Shown: positions 51,817 to 61,610, counted from the first letter of the stretch. The stretch is DNA of 64,000 nucleotides from JBQTGK01 sp052400665 (GCA_052400665.1 JBQTGK010000005.1), one strand, 5' to 3'. Notes: generated by a model not told the origin, from the letters alone. Made by a program: numbers and translations.

Positions 51817-52135
51817 ACTTTATAATACCATACAAGAACTCGGTAGGAGCATATAGTTTGTTCAGGAAGATGCGAAAAGGTATGGCCAAGAAGTGTGTTT
51901 CCGATCGCGGGCTAATTCGAGTGGCCATCCATCATTATCCGCCGGTAAAACCAATGATTATTGAAGTACCCGAAATAATCTTGGAATTATGAGACACAGT
52001 AGATTCAAATGACCGAATGGAATACCAACTTTCCAATTACTTTGCCAACCCTGAGGATTTGAAAGCCTTGGCTCCACATCTGCCGGAAGGGAACTGTTTA
52101 ATTTGCTTTATTCAGTGTTGAGGCAGAAGAAGCAT
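51816..52135 (+). pseudogene. Decayed copy of the toxin-like gene N-terminal region
   Basis: DNA matching the start of the 336-residue gene (ACTTTATAATACCATACAAG, then a stop where the intact gene reads CAG), followed by an internal deletion. The match resumes at TCCGATCG and CATTATCCGCCGGTAAAACC, with a further nonsense change (TTATGA in place of TTGCGA). The last part (AACCCTGAGGATTTGAAAGC) is closest to the copy at 50348. There are at least two stops and a frameshift, so it is not functional. Confidence 0.75.
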
Positions 52136-52146
52136 GTGAGGATATA

Positions 52147-52176
52147 GAAAAAAAGGACTACCCCGCAAGATAGTCC
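52147..52176 (-). terminator. Terminator downstream of the DUF5723 gene
   Basis: On the minus strand GGACTA, a 10-nt loop, TAGTCC, then seven T. It lies 56 nt after the stop at 52232 and also ends the toxin-like region. Confidence 0.75.
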
Positions 52177-52231
52177 CTGAATTTTGAATTGATGTACTTA
52201 CTCCATTTTAGGAGTTGTATAAATTTACGCT

Positions 52232-53716
52232 TTATTTTTTTAAAGGCCTTTTTTTACGTTTTCTTTCTTTTTTTAATTCATCCTCGAAAGAGCAGGAATT
52301 TCTAAGAACCGTTTTGTCTTTACAACCAAATAGAAAGTTAATTCCGAATCGGAAATTGGCTACTTGTGCACTATTTGGTTTAAAGGCTGCCATAATATTA
52401 TCGCTTATGGCATAAAATTGTACCGGTCCGGCTTTAGCTGCTAATCCGAAACCAATGTTGTTGTACGAATTGTTTGTTGCTGTGTAGCTTAAGCTAGTGC
52501 TTAGGTTTTTAAAAAATCGTGCGTTTGCCGATAAACTTAAGGAAGATTGTACTTTCCCATTAAATATTTCGGTTCGGGTTAAGGCGCCTAAGTTAACTTT
52601 CTCTGAAATTTGATGTGTTCCGCCCAGATAAATTTTTGTTGGAAGCGCAACAGAATACGATCCAGATAGGTCGCTAACTCTGAATTCATCTGCAATATCG
52701 TCTGAAAGATCTTCGAATACATCTTCAATTTCTTCATAATTCGGATCGTTAGAGTTTCCCGATTGAGACCAGTCTGTACCATCGTAGGTAAATTGACCAT
52801 CCTGAACAAATTCATACCCATCCGATTTCCAGTTAATAGCTCCCATATCCAGAATACTTGCATATAATATGGTTTTCTCATCCATTTGATAAGTCATACC
52901 TAGATCTATGGCAAATCCTTTATTTTGGGTATTCAGGAAAAAATCTGCATCGTAATCGTCGCTGTTAAAGTTAATGTCATCGACATATCCATCGCTGTCG
53001 TAACTAATTTGGTTAATAGGGACAGAAGCTCTTAAGCGATGTTGCGAATTAAGAATAATTTGGTCGCCCGAAGCCGATGTGAACACCGACATATCTGAAT
53101 CTTCCATATGCATATTGGCTACTCCAAACAGCATTTTTCCTTTTACACCAACAGTCCATTTGTCGTTAACTTTTTTTGAAACTCCCAGGGCAATTTCATG
53201 ATAATAAGATGCATCAACTCCAAGTCCACCCCAATTGGAGGTTTTTCCTCGGTAATTGTAATTACCATTTTTTAAAAATGAAATCATCTCTTTGTCGAAA
53301 CTAAAGCGCGAATCTTCTTTTTCGATAATATCGAGAGTGAAATAGTAATCTTTTGCTTTAATACCCAGGGCAAAGAGAGTTAGTTCAGTTTGCTGAGAAA
53401 CAAAGTTGGTGGTTTTTAGGGCATCGTGAAAACTGTTAACATCTACAACCAGCGAATCCGATTGAATTCCAGTTCCATCGGTAATTACATCCTTATAAGC
53501 AAAGCTGCTATTGCTATAATTAAAATAGATGGAGCTAAGAGCCGGAAATCCCACAAAAACTTTACATTCGGGGCGAATTGCCGGATTAAGCTGATTTGAC
53601 TGAGGAACATTTTGCATTAAATACAAAGTGTTATTTAGTTTCTGAGATGTGGCAGAAGAGCACAGGAATATTAGTAAAATTCCTGTTATTGATACTTTTG
53701 AAAGTAATTTGATCAT
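52232..53716 (-). CDS. DUF5723 outer-membrane beta-barrel-like protein
   Basis: 494 residues with a signal peptide (about 1-25, ending ATSQ) and the DUF5723 start LYLMQNVPQSNQLNPAIRPECKVFVGFPALSSIYFNYSNSSF. The rest alternates hydrophobic and polar residues as in outer-membrane barrels (SVALPTKIYLGGTHQISEKVNLGALTRTEIF), followed by a basic tail (KKERKRKKRPLKK) that is odd for a barrel end. It follows the lipoprotein gene by 18 nt. Function unknown; some relatives are near gliding or secretion genes. Confidence 0.85.
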   Translation of the reverse strand: MIKLLSKVSITGILLIFLCSSATSQKLNNTLYLMQNVPQSNQLNPAIRPECKVFVGFPALSSIYFNYSNSSFAYKDVITDGTGIQSDSLVVDVNSFHDALKTTNFVSQQTELTLFALGIKAKDYYFTLDIIEKEDSRFSFDKEMISFLKNGNYNYRGKTSNWGGLGVDASYYHEIALGVSKKVNDKWTVGVKGKMLFGVANMHMEDSDMSVFTSASGDQIILNSQHRLRASVPINQISYDSDGYVDDINFNSDDYDADFFLNTQNKGFAIDLGMTYQMDEKTILYASILDMGAINWKSDGYEFVQDGQFTYDGTDWSQSGNSNDPNYEEIEDVFEDLSDDIADEFRVSDLSGSYSVALPTKIYLGGTHQISEKVNLGALTRTEIFNGKVQSSLSLSANARFFKNLSTSLSYTATNNSYNNIGFGLAAKAGPVQFYAISDNIMAAFKPNSAQVANFRFGINFLFGCKDKTVLRNSCSFEDELKKERKRKKRPLKK

Positions 53717-53734
53717 AATGGAAAAGTAAAAATG

Positions 53735-55396
53735 CTAGTTGTTTAAATCGAGTTGTGCTTGTACCGAGATTGCAAACTTTAGTTCATAATCTCCTTTTAA
53801 TATAACCGCTTGTGTTCCATCTCCGCTGGTATTAACACTAGCATTAATAATTAGGTTTTCCGTATTGTTTAAATGTTCTATTTGTGTTTTGCTTAATTTT
53901 ATTTCGTGACTTATTTCAGCAATGCTGGCGTTGTTAACTTCTCCTTCGTTGGCATGTCCGGCAGGAAATACTTCTGCAGCATCAATAACTTCATTATCAG
54001 TAATCGAATCAAGAAAGGTATATGTTTCATCGGTAAGGTAAATTTTATCAATTTTTACGTCAAGCGGATATCCGTTTTCTGCAGTAACAACAATAGCTGC
54101 ATTTATAATCTTTTCGGCATCATCAATATCAATATCATTAATGGTATCGCGAAGCATTAGGTTGGTGGCTGAAAAATTAAGAGGAATATCAATTTCCAGA
54201 TCGGCATCGATTCTGGAATTATTACTAACTATATTAGGAGAAGTTGCAATGTCAACCGCATTTGGATTTAGCTGCACAAAACCAGCGTATTCAATTCTAT
54301 CCGACGGGGGAAGTGCCATAATTTCTACAATATCGGAATTGTATTTGTCGTAAGTAATGGTTTCTTCGTTAGGAGTATCATTAACATCGGCAACTGTTTT
54401 TGGGTAGTTAACTGGCTGTATTGGTAATGGGTTTAAAGCCTGATAATCTCCTTGGGTATTGTAGCCAATCATGTTTGCATTAATTTGGAAAGGAATGCCA
54501 ACCGAATTTCTAAGGTGAACTTTAATTTTAGGGTCGGCAAAAGTGTATTCACCTTCAATATCATCCCAAAAGTCCACATCTAAATCTATATTACCTGATC
54601 CGATACTAATATTTTGTGTGCCAAAATCGCCTTGTGCAAGAAGAAAATCTACATTTTCGAAAGTAAGGTTTACATCGATAATTCCACTTCCCGAAATAAT
54701 TCCACTGGCATTATTTTGAATGGCTATATCAAAATCTAAATCGATAATATTATTGTTCGAATAGGGTTCAGCAAATTTTATATTTAAGTTGTTAAGGTTT
54801 AAATTTTCTTCCTGATTTACAGCATTTGCTGCAATGGTGTAGGTTTGATTTACAGAAATACCTGATTGTGTGCAACTTGGCAGGCTAACCGTTAATTCGA
54901 CCTCTGTATTTAAAGGGTTTGTAAATAGAAACCGAATATTTGTATTGATATCGAGTTCGGACAGGATCACATCTAATTGAGAAGTGTTTATTGTAATATA
55001 TTTAGCTTGCGAATTAATTACGGGCAAAGAAGCATAAGGTACTCCTGCACTTAAATCGGGTAAGCTAAAGTTTAAATCAATTGGTGCTTGATTTGGAATG
55101 TTAATTACCTCGTTAACATCGTATGAGAAGATTTTTTTTTCGGTATGAATAATATGCAGGATTCCTTCAGTATCGAGGAAAATAGACTGATCTTCAGGAT
55201 TTGTTTCATGTTCGTTTAGTAAATACCATAAGGAGTAGGTTCCATAGCCTACGGGAACAATCATGTTTGGAGTCCAGTCAACGTTTTCCGATAGGCGATC
55301 CATGTCGTAATCGTCGGCATCGAAGCAGGATTGTACTGTAATTGCAAGAATTCCTATCATCAGCATAGGAATAATCGATTTGAATTTTACTATCAT
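53735..55396 (-). CDS. Large surface or periplasmic lipoprotein of unknown function
   Basis: 553 residues. A lipoprotein signal ends in TVQSC with the lipidated Cys at about 24. The rest is beta-rich and acidic, with repeated Asp/Asn-rich segments (IDLDFDIAIQNNASGIISGSGIIDVNLTF) and no known catalytic motif. It is followed after 18 nt by the DUF5723 barrel gene, so the two may form an outer-membrane pair. I do not recognise a named family. Confidence 0.82.
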   Translation of the reverse strand: MIVKFKSIIPMLMIGILAITVQSCFDADDYDMDRLSENVDWTPNMIVPVGYGTYSLWYLLNEHETNPEDQSIFLDTEGILHIIHTEKKIFSYDVNEVINIPNQAPIDLNFSLPDLSAGVPYASLPVINSQAKYITINTSQLDVILSELDINTNIRFLFTNPLNTEVELTVSLPSCTQSGISVNQTYTIAANAVNQEENLNLNNLNIKFAEPYSNNNIIDLDFDIAIQNNASGIISGSGIIDVNLTFENVDFLLAQGDFGTQNISIGSGNIDLDVDFWDDIEGEYTFADPKIKVHLRNSVGIPFQINANMIGYNTQGDYQALNPLPIQPVNYPKTVADVNDTPNEETITYDKYNSDIVEIMALPPSDRIEYAGFVQLNPNAVDIATSPNIVSNNSRIDADLEIDIPLNFSATNLMLRDTINDIDIDDAEKIINAAIVVTAENGYPLDVKIDKIYLTDETYTFLDSITDNEVIDAAEVFPAGHANEGEVNNASIAEISHEIKLSKTQIEHLNNTENLIINASVNTSGDGTQAVILKGDYELKFAISVQAQLDLNN

Positions 55397-55564
55397 AGTA
55401 GTTTAATTTTATAGTCGTAATTATAAATCGTACCGCATATTTGCATGCAATACCCTAGTAGTGTAACGTAAAATTTTAGGAATTTATTTGCGGGCACAAA
55501 AAAACAATAAATCATACAATTTATTATACTAATAGTAATAATATTTTGTTCTTGATTATAAAAA

Positions 55565-58315
55565 TTAGTGTACGGAATAATTTAAAAGGAAGTTTCGGTT
55601 GTCTCCAACATACAGGTTAAAAGAATGATTACCAGCTTTTGCAAAGCCAATTGAAAATTCGGTGTTGCCTTTAAGTGGAAATCCGCTGTGATTGTTTCCT
55701 TCTGTATCAATCAGGTAAATTTTGTTTTCGTTTTCTACACAAATACCAATTTCGATATTGCGGCGCGAAAATTTATAAACATTAGGGCGATAGCTAATTC
55801 CTGAGTCGAATTTTTGTTCCAATTTTTGATTGCCTGAAACATCGTAAATTTTTAGGAAATTATAATCGGCAAATAAGTATTCATTTTTTCCATCGGCATT
55901 TAAATCTGTGGCGATAAAATAATGTGCATCAGATAATTCGGTAAACGATTTACTTTCTACTTTACCATTAAAATAGCAGTAGTAAATTATTCCATTGCTG
56001 TCTGTTGTAACCAGTCGCTTGTTCGCTTTTTCAAGATAAAAAGGATTGTTTTCCGATTTAGAGAATTGCTTTTTAAGTTTCACTCTTTCTACGCCGCGGC
56101 GGTTAAGAATGTACACTCTATATTTATCGGCATAAACAATATAGTCTTTGTTGTTAACTCTAAAATGTTGAATTTCGCAGGTAATTGGATTTTCGGCTTT
56201 TGCCGGATTCCAACCACTAATTAATTTACCTTCTTTCGAATAGGCATAAACTTTTTGATCTTTACAGGGAATAAAAAAGCGGTAATTACGGTTTTTATCG
56301 TAATCGAAAATAGAAATTCCCCGAACAGCATCCGATTTTAATCTAATGGGGTAGTTTTTCACATAATTTCCATTTCGGTCTAGTAAATGCAAATGATTTT
56401 TGGTGGCAAATAAATATTGTAATTTGTTGTTTTTAAAATAATCGATCTGCTCAATTTTACCAATTACTTTCGAATCCAGAGGTTTTTTCCACAGTATTCT
56501 TCCTTCGGGATTTAAAAGGTAGAGTTGATTGTTAATGTCCTGAATCATGATTTCATTCTCTTTGGTATAATGATTTTTTACCAAATAGGGTTTATGTCTG
56601 AAACAGGTATCCAATCTCGATTCCCAATCGGTTTGAGGTGCCGATTCTAAAACCGGATCGTATTCGATAAACAGGTTGTTGTATATTAAATTACGGTTGG
56701 CACTTAGCTGTAATCCTACAGCCTGAAATTTGTTTACACTTTCTTTGTGATTTTTAATTTCGCTTTGCAAATCTTTATTCAAAAAGCTCGAAATAAATCG
56801 GTTTGCTTTAGGTGTAACGGTATAGAAAAAGAAGTTTGCTTTGTTCGATAAAAATTCTTTGTTTTCCTGATAACTAAGGTTTGTATCAAGTGTTTTTCCT
56901 AAAACTGATTCTTTAATAAAATCCGATAATACATTGATATTGGGTCCCATAAGCATGTAGTTACCAATAAAGGTAAAATAAGCCGATGAGGCATCGGTAA
57001 AGAAGCTTCCAAATAGTTTTTCGGGTAATTTATCGTCGGGCAAACGGTAGATATCGAAAGAGGTTTGAGAATCGAGTTTATAGGTTCTTTTGTAATAGTC
57101 TAGCGTGCGTTTTTGTTTTTTTGCATATCCTAAAACAGATTTTAGCATTTTCTCTTTGGCAATGCTTGCACTTTTTGTTCTGATAAGTGTAAATCTCTTT
57201 TTGGGGTCGCTTTCGAAAAATGCCAATCCTACTTCCTTATAAATGATAGAGAAAATAATTTCTTCGATATCTTCTCCGGTTTTGCTCTTTAGATCGTTTA
57301 TGTTTTTCTGGTAATCCGAAAGTTTTCCCATCTGATCGAGATACTTACGATATTTTCCTTTGTGCAATAAAGGATCATTAATGCCTAATATTGCCAGCAT
57401 GCTAACCTGAGATGGTAATATCGATTCCATTTCCATTTTTACTGGTTCTTGTTGTAAAAACAGATTCATTAAATTTCCTTGTTGCGGATCGCTGTAAGTA
57501 AATCCATTAAGCAAAACAATTCGGTTTCTAAAGCTTAAATCCAGTTCGGTCCAATTGGCCAAGTTTGTATAATTGCGAATAAACTTAGAATGATCTCTAT
57601 CGAGCGAAAAAGAAATTTGCTTGGGAAAAGTTTTAAGATTCAGGAAGATATTGGCATCAACATTTTTACCAATTGTTCTTCTGATTTGCTCAAATCCTTT
57701 CGATTTAGAAATGGAATTCTCGGTGCTTAACTGTCGAATAGAGTTTTCCAATAGTAGCATAGAATGGCTTCCGATTAGTAATCCTTTCGAAAAGGCAAAA
57801 TGTAATTCCCGTTCTTTTTCCGATGTTTTGGGAATTGTAAACAGACTTGTATTCTGGTACGTTTTTTCTTTCAGTTCTTTATCTGGTGCAAGCCAATTTT
57901 TAATGGAACTAAGAATACCTTTTTCTTCCAGATAATCAGTAATCGGTAAAATGTATAAATACTCAATGTCGCTTTTTCCCTGCAAATGACTGGCCATGGT
58001 AAGGCTTCGATCTAAAGATATCGAGTGTTCTGAATTAAAGTTGCCTACAAGACTATCTATAAATTGGAGGTTACTGTTTATTTTTGCGATTTTATCGAAA
58101 TTGCTTAGTTCTTTCCAGGTTCCTGTGTTGTTTTCCAGTTTGGTAATTAGCTGCTCTAAACTCTCGAATTGAACGATTAATTCTGAATTTACCGGAATTG
58201 CCGAGAAAGGATCTATTCCTTTGTATTCCTTTTGTTTTTGAAGGTAAAGGAAACCTAAGACGATGATTGCCAATAGCAATACAATGAAAAAATAGGTAAG
58301 AATTTTTTTCAGCAT
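55565..58315 (-). CDS. Large anchored protein, DUF3352-like N-terminus and PQQ-like propeller C-terminus
   Basis: 916 residues. An N-terminal membrane anchor (about 5-25) is followed by ~550 residues with DUF3352-like features (FSAIPVNSELIVQFESLEQLI, DANIFLNLKTFPKQI). The C-terminal ~330 residues show propeller blades (LYLLNPEGRILWKKPLDSKVIGKI, HLLDRNGNYVKNYPIRLKSDAVRGISIFDYDKN, IYLIDTEGNNHSGFPLKGNTEFSIG). It is probably periplasmic and tethered to the inner membrane. No catalytic residues are visible; function unknown. It is followed by a 168-bp AT-rich gap. Confidence 0.8.
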   Translation of the reverse strand: MLKKILTYFFIVLLLAIIVLGFLYLQKQKEYKGIDPFSAIPVNSELIVQFESLEQLITKLENNTGTWKELSNFDKIAKINSNLQFIDSLVGNFNSEHSISLDRSLTMASHLQGKSDIEYLYILPITDYLEEKGILSSIKNWLAPDKELKEKTYQNTSLFTIPKTSEKERELHFAFSKGLLIGSHSMLLLENSIRQLSTENSISKSKGFEQIRRTIGKNVDANIFLNLKTFPKQISFSLDRDHSKFIRNYTNLANWTELDLSFRNRIVLLNGFTYSDPQQGNLMNLFLQQEPVKMEMESILPSQVSMLAILGINDPLLHKGKYRKYLDQMGKLSDYQKNINDLKSKTGEDIEEIIFSIIYKEVGLAFFESDPKKRFTLIRTKSASIAKEKMLKSVLGYAKKQKRTLDYYKRTYKLDSQTSFDIYRLPDDKLPEKLFGSFFTDASSAYFTFIGNYMLMGPNINVLSDFIKESVLGKTLDTNLSYQENKEFLSNKANFFFYTVTPKANRFISSFLNKDLQSEIKNHKESVNKFQAVGLQLSANRNLIYNNLFIEYDPVLESAPQTDWESRLDTCFRHKPYLVKNHYTKENEIMIQDINNQLYLLNPEGRILWKKPLDSKVIGKIEQIDYFKNNKLQYLFATKNHLHLLDRNGNYVKNYPIRLKSDAVRGISIFDYDKNRNYRFFIPCKDQKVYAYSKEGKLISGWNPAKAENPITCEIQHFRVNNKDYIVYADKYRVYILNRRGVERVKLKKQFSKSENNPFYLEKANKRLVTTDSNGIIYYCYFNGKVESKSFTELSDAHYFIATDLNADGKNEYLFADYNFLKIYDVSGNQKLEQKFDSGISYRPNVYKFSRRNIEIGICVENENKIYLIDTEGNNHSGFPLKGNTEFSIGFAKAGNHSFNLYVGDNRNFLLNYSVH

Positions 58316-58534
58316 AGTTAAACAGGTTGCATGGTAAAGTGTTGTATCAAAAATAAGAATTTTTACGAGTAGTATTTAAATTTTCTTAACGATTTACGCC
58401 TGTTTATTAATTATCTTGAAAAAGCTTGTGTGAGTGGTTTGCAAACTCAAGCAATATTATTTGTTTTTTAAGATGTATTTTAGCTATAATACTGTTTTTA
58501 AAGGTTTATAAATTGATTTTTTGTAAGTAAAAGA

Positions 58535-58556
58535 AAGCCCGATTGTTATCGGGCTT
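58535..58556 (-). terminator. Terminator downstream of the aldehyde dehydrogenase gene
   Basis: 9-bp stem AAGCCCGAT / ATCGGGCTT with a TGTT loop, 30 nt after the stop at 58587, followed on the minus strand by TCTTTT. Confidence 0.75.
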
Positions 58557-58586
58557 ACCTAATGTTATAATTTAAGAAATATGCGT

Positions 58587-60119
58587 TTATAAATCGAATT
58601 TTATTCCTTGAGCTAAAGGTAAATCTTCACCATAATTAATGGTATTGGTTTGTCTTCTCATGTATGTTTTCCAAGCATCGGATCCTGACTCCCGACCACC
58701 ACCAGTTTCTTTTTCGCCACCAAAAGCGCCGCCAATTTCTGCTCCCGATGTTCCGATGTTTACATTGGCAATTCCACAATCGCTACCAACAGTGGAAATA
58801 AAGGTTTGTGCCTCGCGCATGTTCATGGTAAATATCGATGAGGATAATCCCTGAGGGACATTGTTGTGCAGTTCTATTGCTTCTTCCAGAGTTTTATATT
58901 TCATGATATACAAAACAGGAACGAAAGATTCATCCTGAACAATTTGCCAATGGTTTTCTACTTCGCAGAAAGTGGGCAGAACGTAGTTTCCTTCTATAAC
59001 TTTATCGCCAAATACAATTTTACCACCTGCTTTTTTTACTTCGGCAATGGCATTTTTGTAAACATCTACGGCTCCTTCGTCAATAACAGGTCCAACTAAA
59101 GTATTTTCGTCAAGCGGATTTCCAATTTTTCCTTCTACTTGCTTATAGGCATTCAAAAGGCGATTTTTTACATCATCGTAAATGCTTTCGTGAATGATTA
59201 GGCGTCGGGTAGAGGTGCACCTTTGTCCGGCTGTACCAACCGACCCGAATACAATTCCGGGAATTGCCAAATCCAAATCGGCACTTGGCGCAATAATAAT
59301 TGCATTGTTACCACCCAATTCGGCAATGGTTCTGCCTAAGCGGGCTCCAACTTTTTCGGCTACACGTTTTCCTATGGCAGTCGATCCGGTTACGGAAATT
59401 AGTGGCACCCGTTTGTCTTCGATAAAATTATCGCCCATGACCGACGATTTGGCTACTACCAAATTAAACACTCCTTCGGGTACATTATTCTCTTTTAGTA
59501 CTTTCTGAATAATTTTATGGCAGGCAATGGCGCTAAGAGGAACTTTGGAACTGGGTTTCCAGATAATAACATCGCCACAAACTGCTGCCAGCATTGCATT
59601 CCACGCCCAAACGGCAACCGGAAAATTGAAGGCAGAAATTACACCAACAATTCCCAATGGATGATATTGATCCATCATTTTATGATCGGGACGTTCGGAG
59701 TGCATGGTAAATCCGTAAAGCATACGCGATTGTCCAACTGCAAAGTCACAAATGTCTATCATTTCCTGTACTTCGCCTATGCCTTCCTGGTATATTTTTC
59801 CCATTTCGAGACTTACGAGTTTTCCCAAATCATCTTTTGCATCGCGCAAAGCATTTCCTATTTGACGAACAATTTCGCCACGTTTAGGAGCCGGAATTTT
59901 ACGCCATACCTTAAATGCTTCCTGTGCTTTTTCAAGAACTTTTTCGTAATCGTCGGTATTGGCATTTTGTACTTTAGCAATTGGCGAATTATCAATAGGT
60001 GAAATCGATTCGGTAACAGCACCTTTGCATTTGAACCATTTTGTGCCGGTACTAACGCCCGCATTTAACTGCTCAATTCCTAATCGTCTAAGTGTATCCT
60101 TAACTCCAAAATCTTTCAT
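58587..60119 (-). CDS. Aldehyde dehydrogenase (ALDH7-like, aminoadipate-semialdehyde type)
   Basis: 510 residues from the ATG at 60119 (MKDFGVKDTLRRLGI); the frame extends further upstream but those 21 residues look non-coding. Key residues are present: PFNFP-like NFPVAVWAW region, catalytic Glu in AELGGNN, catalytic Cys in GTAGQRCTSTRR, and a C-terminal GGGRESGSDAWKTYMRRQTNTINY typical of ALDH7/AMADH. These oxidise aminoadipate semialdehyde or related aldehydes with NAD. Probably monocistronic. Confidence 0.93.
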   Translation of the reverse strand: MKDFGVKDTLRRLGIEQLNAGVSTGTKWFKCKGAVTESISPIDNSPIAKVQNANTDDYEKVLEKAQEAFKVWRKIPAPKRGEIVRQIGNALRDAKDDLGKLVSLEMGKIYQEGIGEVQEMIDICDFAVGQSRMLYGFTMHSERPDHKMMDQYHPLGIVGVISAFNFPVAVWAWNAMLAAVCGDVIIWKPSSKVPLSAIACHKIIQKVLKENNVPEGVFNLVVAKSSVMGDNFIEDKRVPLISVTGSTAIGKRVAEKVGARLGRTIAELGGNNAIIIAPSADLDLAIPGIVFGSVGTAGQRCTSTRRLIIHESIYDDVKNRLLNAYKQVEGKIGNPLDENTLVGPVIDEGAVDVYKNAIAEVKKAGGKIVFGDKVIEGNYVLPTFCEVENHWQIVQDESFVPVLYIMKYKTLEEAIELHNNVPQGLSSSIFTMNMREAQTFISTVGSDCGIANVNIGTSGAEIGGAFGGEKETGGGRESGSDAWKTYMRRQTNTINYGEDLPLAQGIKFDL

Positions 60120-60268
60120 GATTGTTTGTGCTTTGAGTTTCCAACTGATTCGTGTGAATTGTTGGAAAGTGGTTAAAATCAATGTTTCTACTAGAATATA
60201 TCAATATAATAAATACAGGTCTTTTTCCCTATGATATTTATCATGTAGACTACTTAGAGGAATGTAAA

Positions 60269-60295
60269 AACCCGAATCTTTAATTGATTCGGGTT
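60269..60295 (-). terminator. Terminator downstream of the dihydroorotate-dehydrogenase-like gene
   Basis: 10-bp perfect stem AACCCGAATC / GATTCGGGTT, 34 nt after the stop at 60330. Confidence 0.75.
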
Positions 60296-60329
60296 AAAAT
60301 AATATGAGTTTTGTAGAATAGAATATCTA

Positions 60330-61325
60330 CTAGTGCATAATAAAATTTCTGAAGTTTTTCATAAACTGAACTCGCTCGTAAGCTGCCGGATCGTTAGATT
60401 TCGACTGACATATTTTACCCTTAAAGTCTTGAATACTTTCAAAGCCATGTTCTTCCATCCAGGAATATATTTCCTTGGTTAGAATATCTATATAGCCAGG
60501 TCCGTTTTTATATAGCACCGAGGCTAGTTGAACCGCATCGGCACCAGCTAAAATTTGCTTAATAATACTTTCGGAAGTATGAATTCCTGTTGTACCGGCA
60601 AGTGAGCAGTTAATACGATCGGACATGATACCCACCCATCGCAAAGAATTCTTGTAATCATCGGAGTTAGATAAAACTTGTCCGCTGGTTACGTTAAGTG
60701 TATCGATATTAATATCAGGACTATAAAAGCGGTTAAACATTACAATGCCATCCACTTTCATGTCATCTAATCGTTTAATTACGTTTGCCAGATTTGAGTG
60801 ATAAGGACTAATTTTTAGGGCAACAGGAAGTGCAATTTGTTTTTTTACGGTTGTAAGAACATCAAAATAAATGTGTTCATTTTCATCTCCGGTTCTGTGC
60901 ATATCGGTAGGAAGCACAAATAAATTTATTTCTAAGGCATCGGCACCTGCTTTTTCTATTTCCTGAGAAAAATAGATCCATTTTTGTGCGCTTACACAGT
61001 TAATGCTCGCAATAATAGGAATAGAAACTGCTGCTTTTGCATCTTCAATCAGACGTAGATATTTTCTTAGAATATCTTCATGAGGTTCTTCTTCCATATA
61101 GTCGAAAGTCTCGGGATACACATAAGGACGGTTGGTCATGGCGTGCATTTGCTCTTCCATTTCCATTACAATTTCTTCTTCGAAAAGCGATTTAAGAACA
61201 ATTGCTCCCGCACCATTGGCTTCTAATTCTTTAATTTTTTCAATTGAATCGGTTAAGCCCGAGCTTGCTACGATAATTGGGTTTTTAAGCTCTAAACCCA
61301 GATAATTAGTTGTTAATGTAGGCAT
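60330..61325 (-). CDS. Dihydroorotate dehydrogenase-like flavoprotein
   Basis: 331 residues with a TIM-barrel flavoprotein pattern: LTTNYLGLELKNPIIVASSGLT at the N-terminus, AVSIPIIASINCVSAQKW, ALKISPYHSNLANVIKRL, and LAGTTGIHTSESIIKQILAGADAVQLASVLY for the phosphate site. The catalytic-loop motif of true PyrD (NxSxPN) is replaced by EINLFVLPTD, so orotate synthesis is doubtful. Relatives are annotated as dihydroorotate-dehydrogenase-like and may reduce other substrates. Single gene, ends before a hairpin. Confidence 0.88.
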   Translation of the reverse strand: MPTLTTNYLGLELKNPIIVASSGLTDSIEKIKELEANGAGAIVLKSLFEEEIVMEMEEQMHAMTNRPYVYPETFDYMEEEPHEDILRKYLRLIEDAKAAVSIPIIASINCVSAQKWIYFSQEIEKAGADALEINLFVLPTDMHRTGDENEHIYFDVLTTVKKQIALPVALKISPYHSNLANVIKRLDDMKVDGIVMFNRFYSPDINIDTLNVTSGQVLSNSDDYKNSLRWVGIMSDRINCSLAGTTGIHTSESIIKQILAGADAVQLASVLYKNGPGYIDILTKEIYSWMEEHGFESIQDFKGKICQSKSNDPAAYERVQFMKNFRNFIMH

Positions 61326-61610
61326 GTTTTAAAAGTTAAGTTTATGTTTTGTGATTGATATTAGTTTATATTGTGTAATATTTAGACTAAGATAGAAAAT
61401 CCTAATGTGAATAACTATGATAAAATAGAATGAAAAAGGGAGATTTTGTAATCTAATTGTTGTTTAATGATGATGATTGTAAAGTATTTTTTCTTGTTCT
61501 TAGCATCATATGAAATGTTATAAGGTTGTGAAGTTCAGGATATCCTGTGTTTACAGTCTTTCGGCTTACGATAGAAGTAATGATTTTTTTGAAAAAAATG
61601 CAGGTTTTGT

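Noticed and set aside
51720..51992. 90-codon frame reading from the decayed membrane gene into the toxin-like remnant
   Set aside because: It is a chance join across two pseudogenes; its second part shares only the module stretch up to a nonsense codon.
59517..60002. 161-codon plus-strand frame
   Set aside because: Antisense shadow of the aldehyde dehydrogenase.
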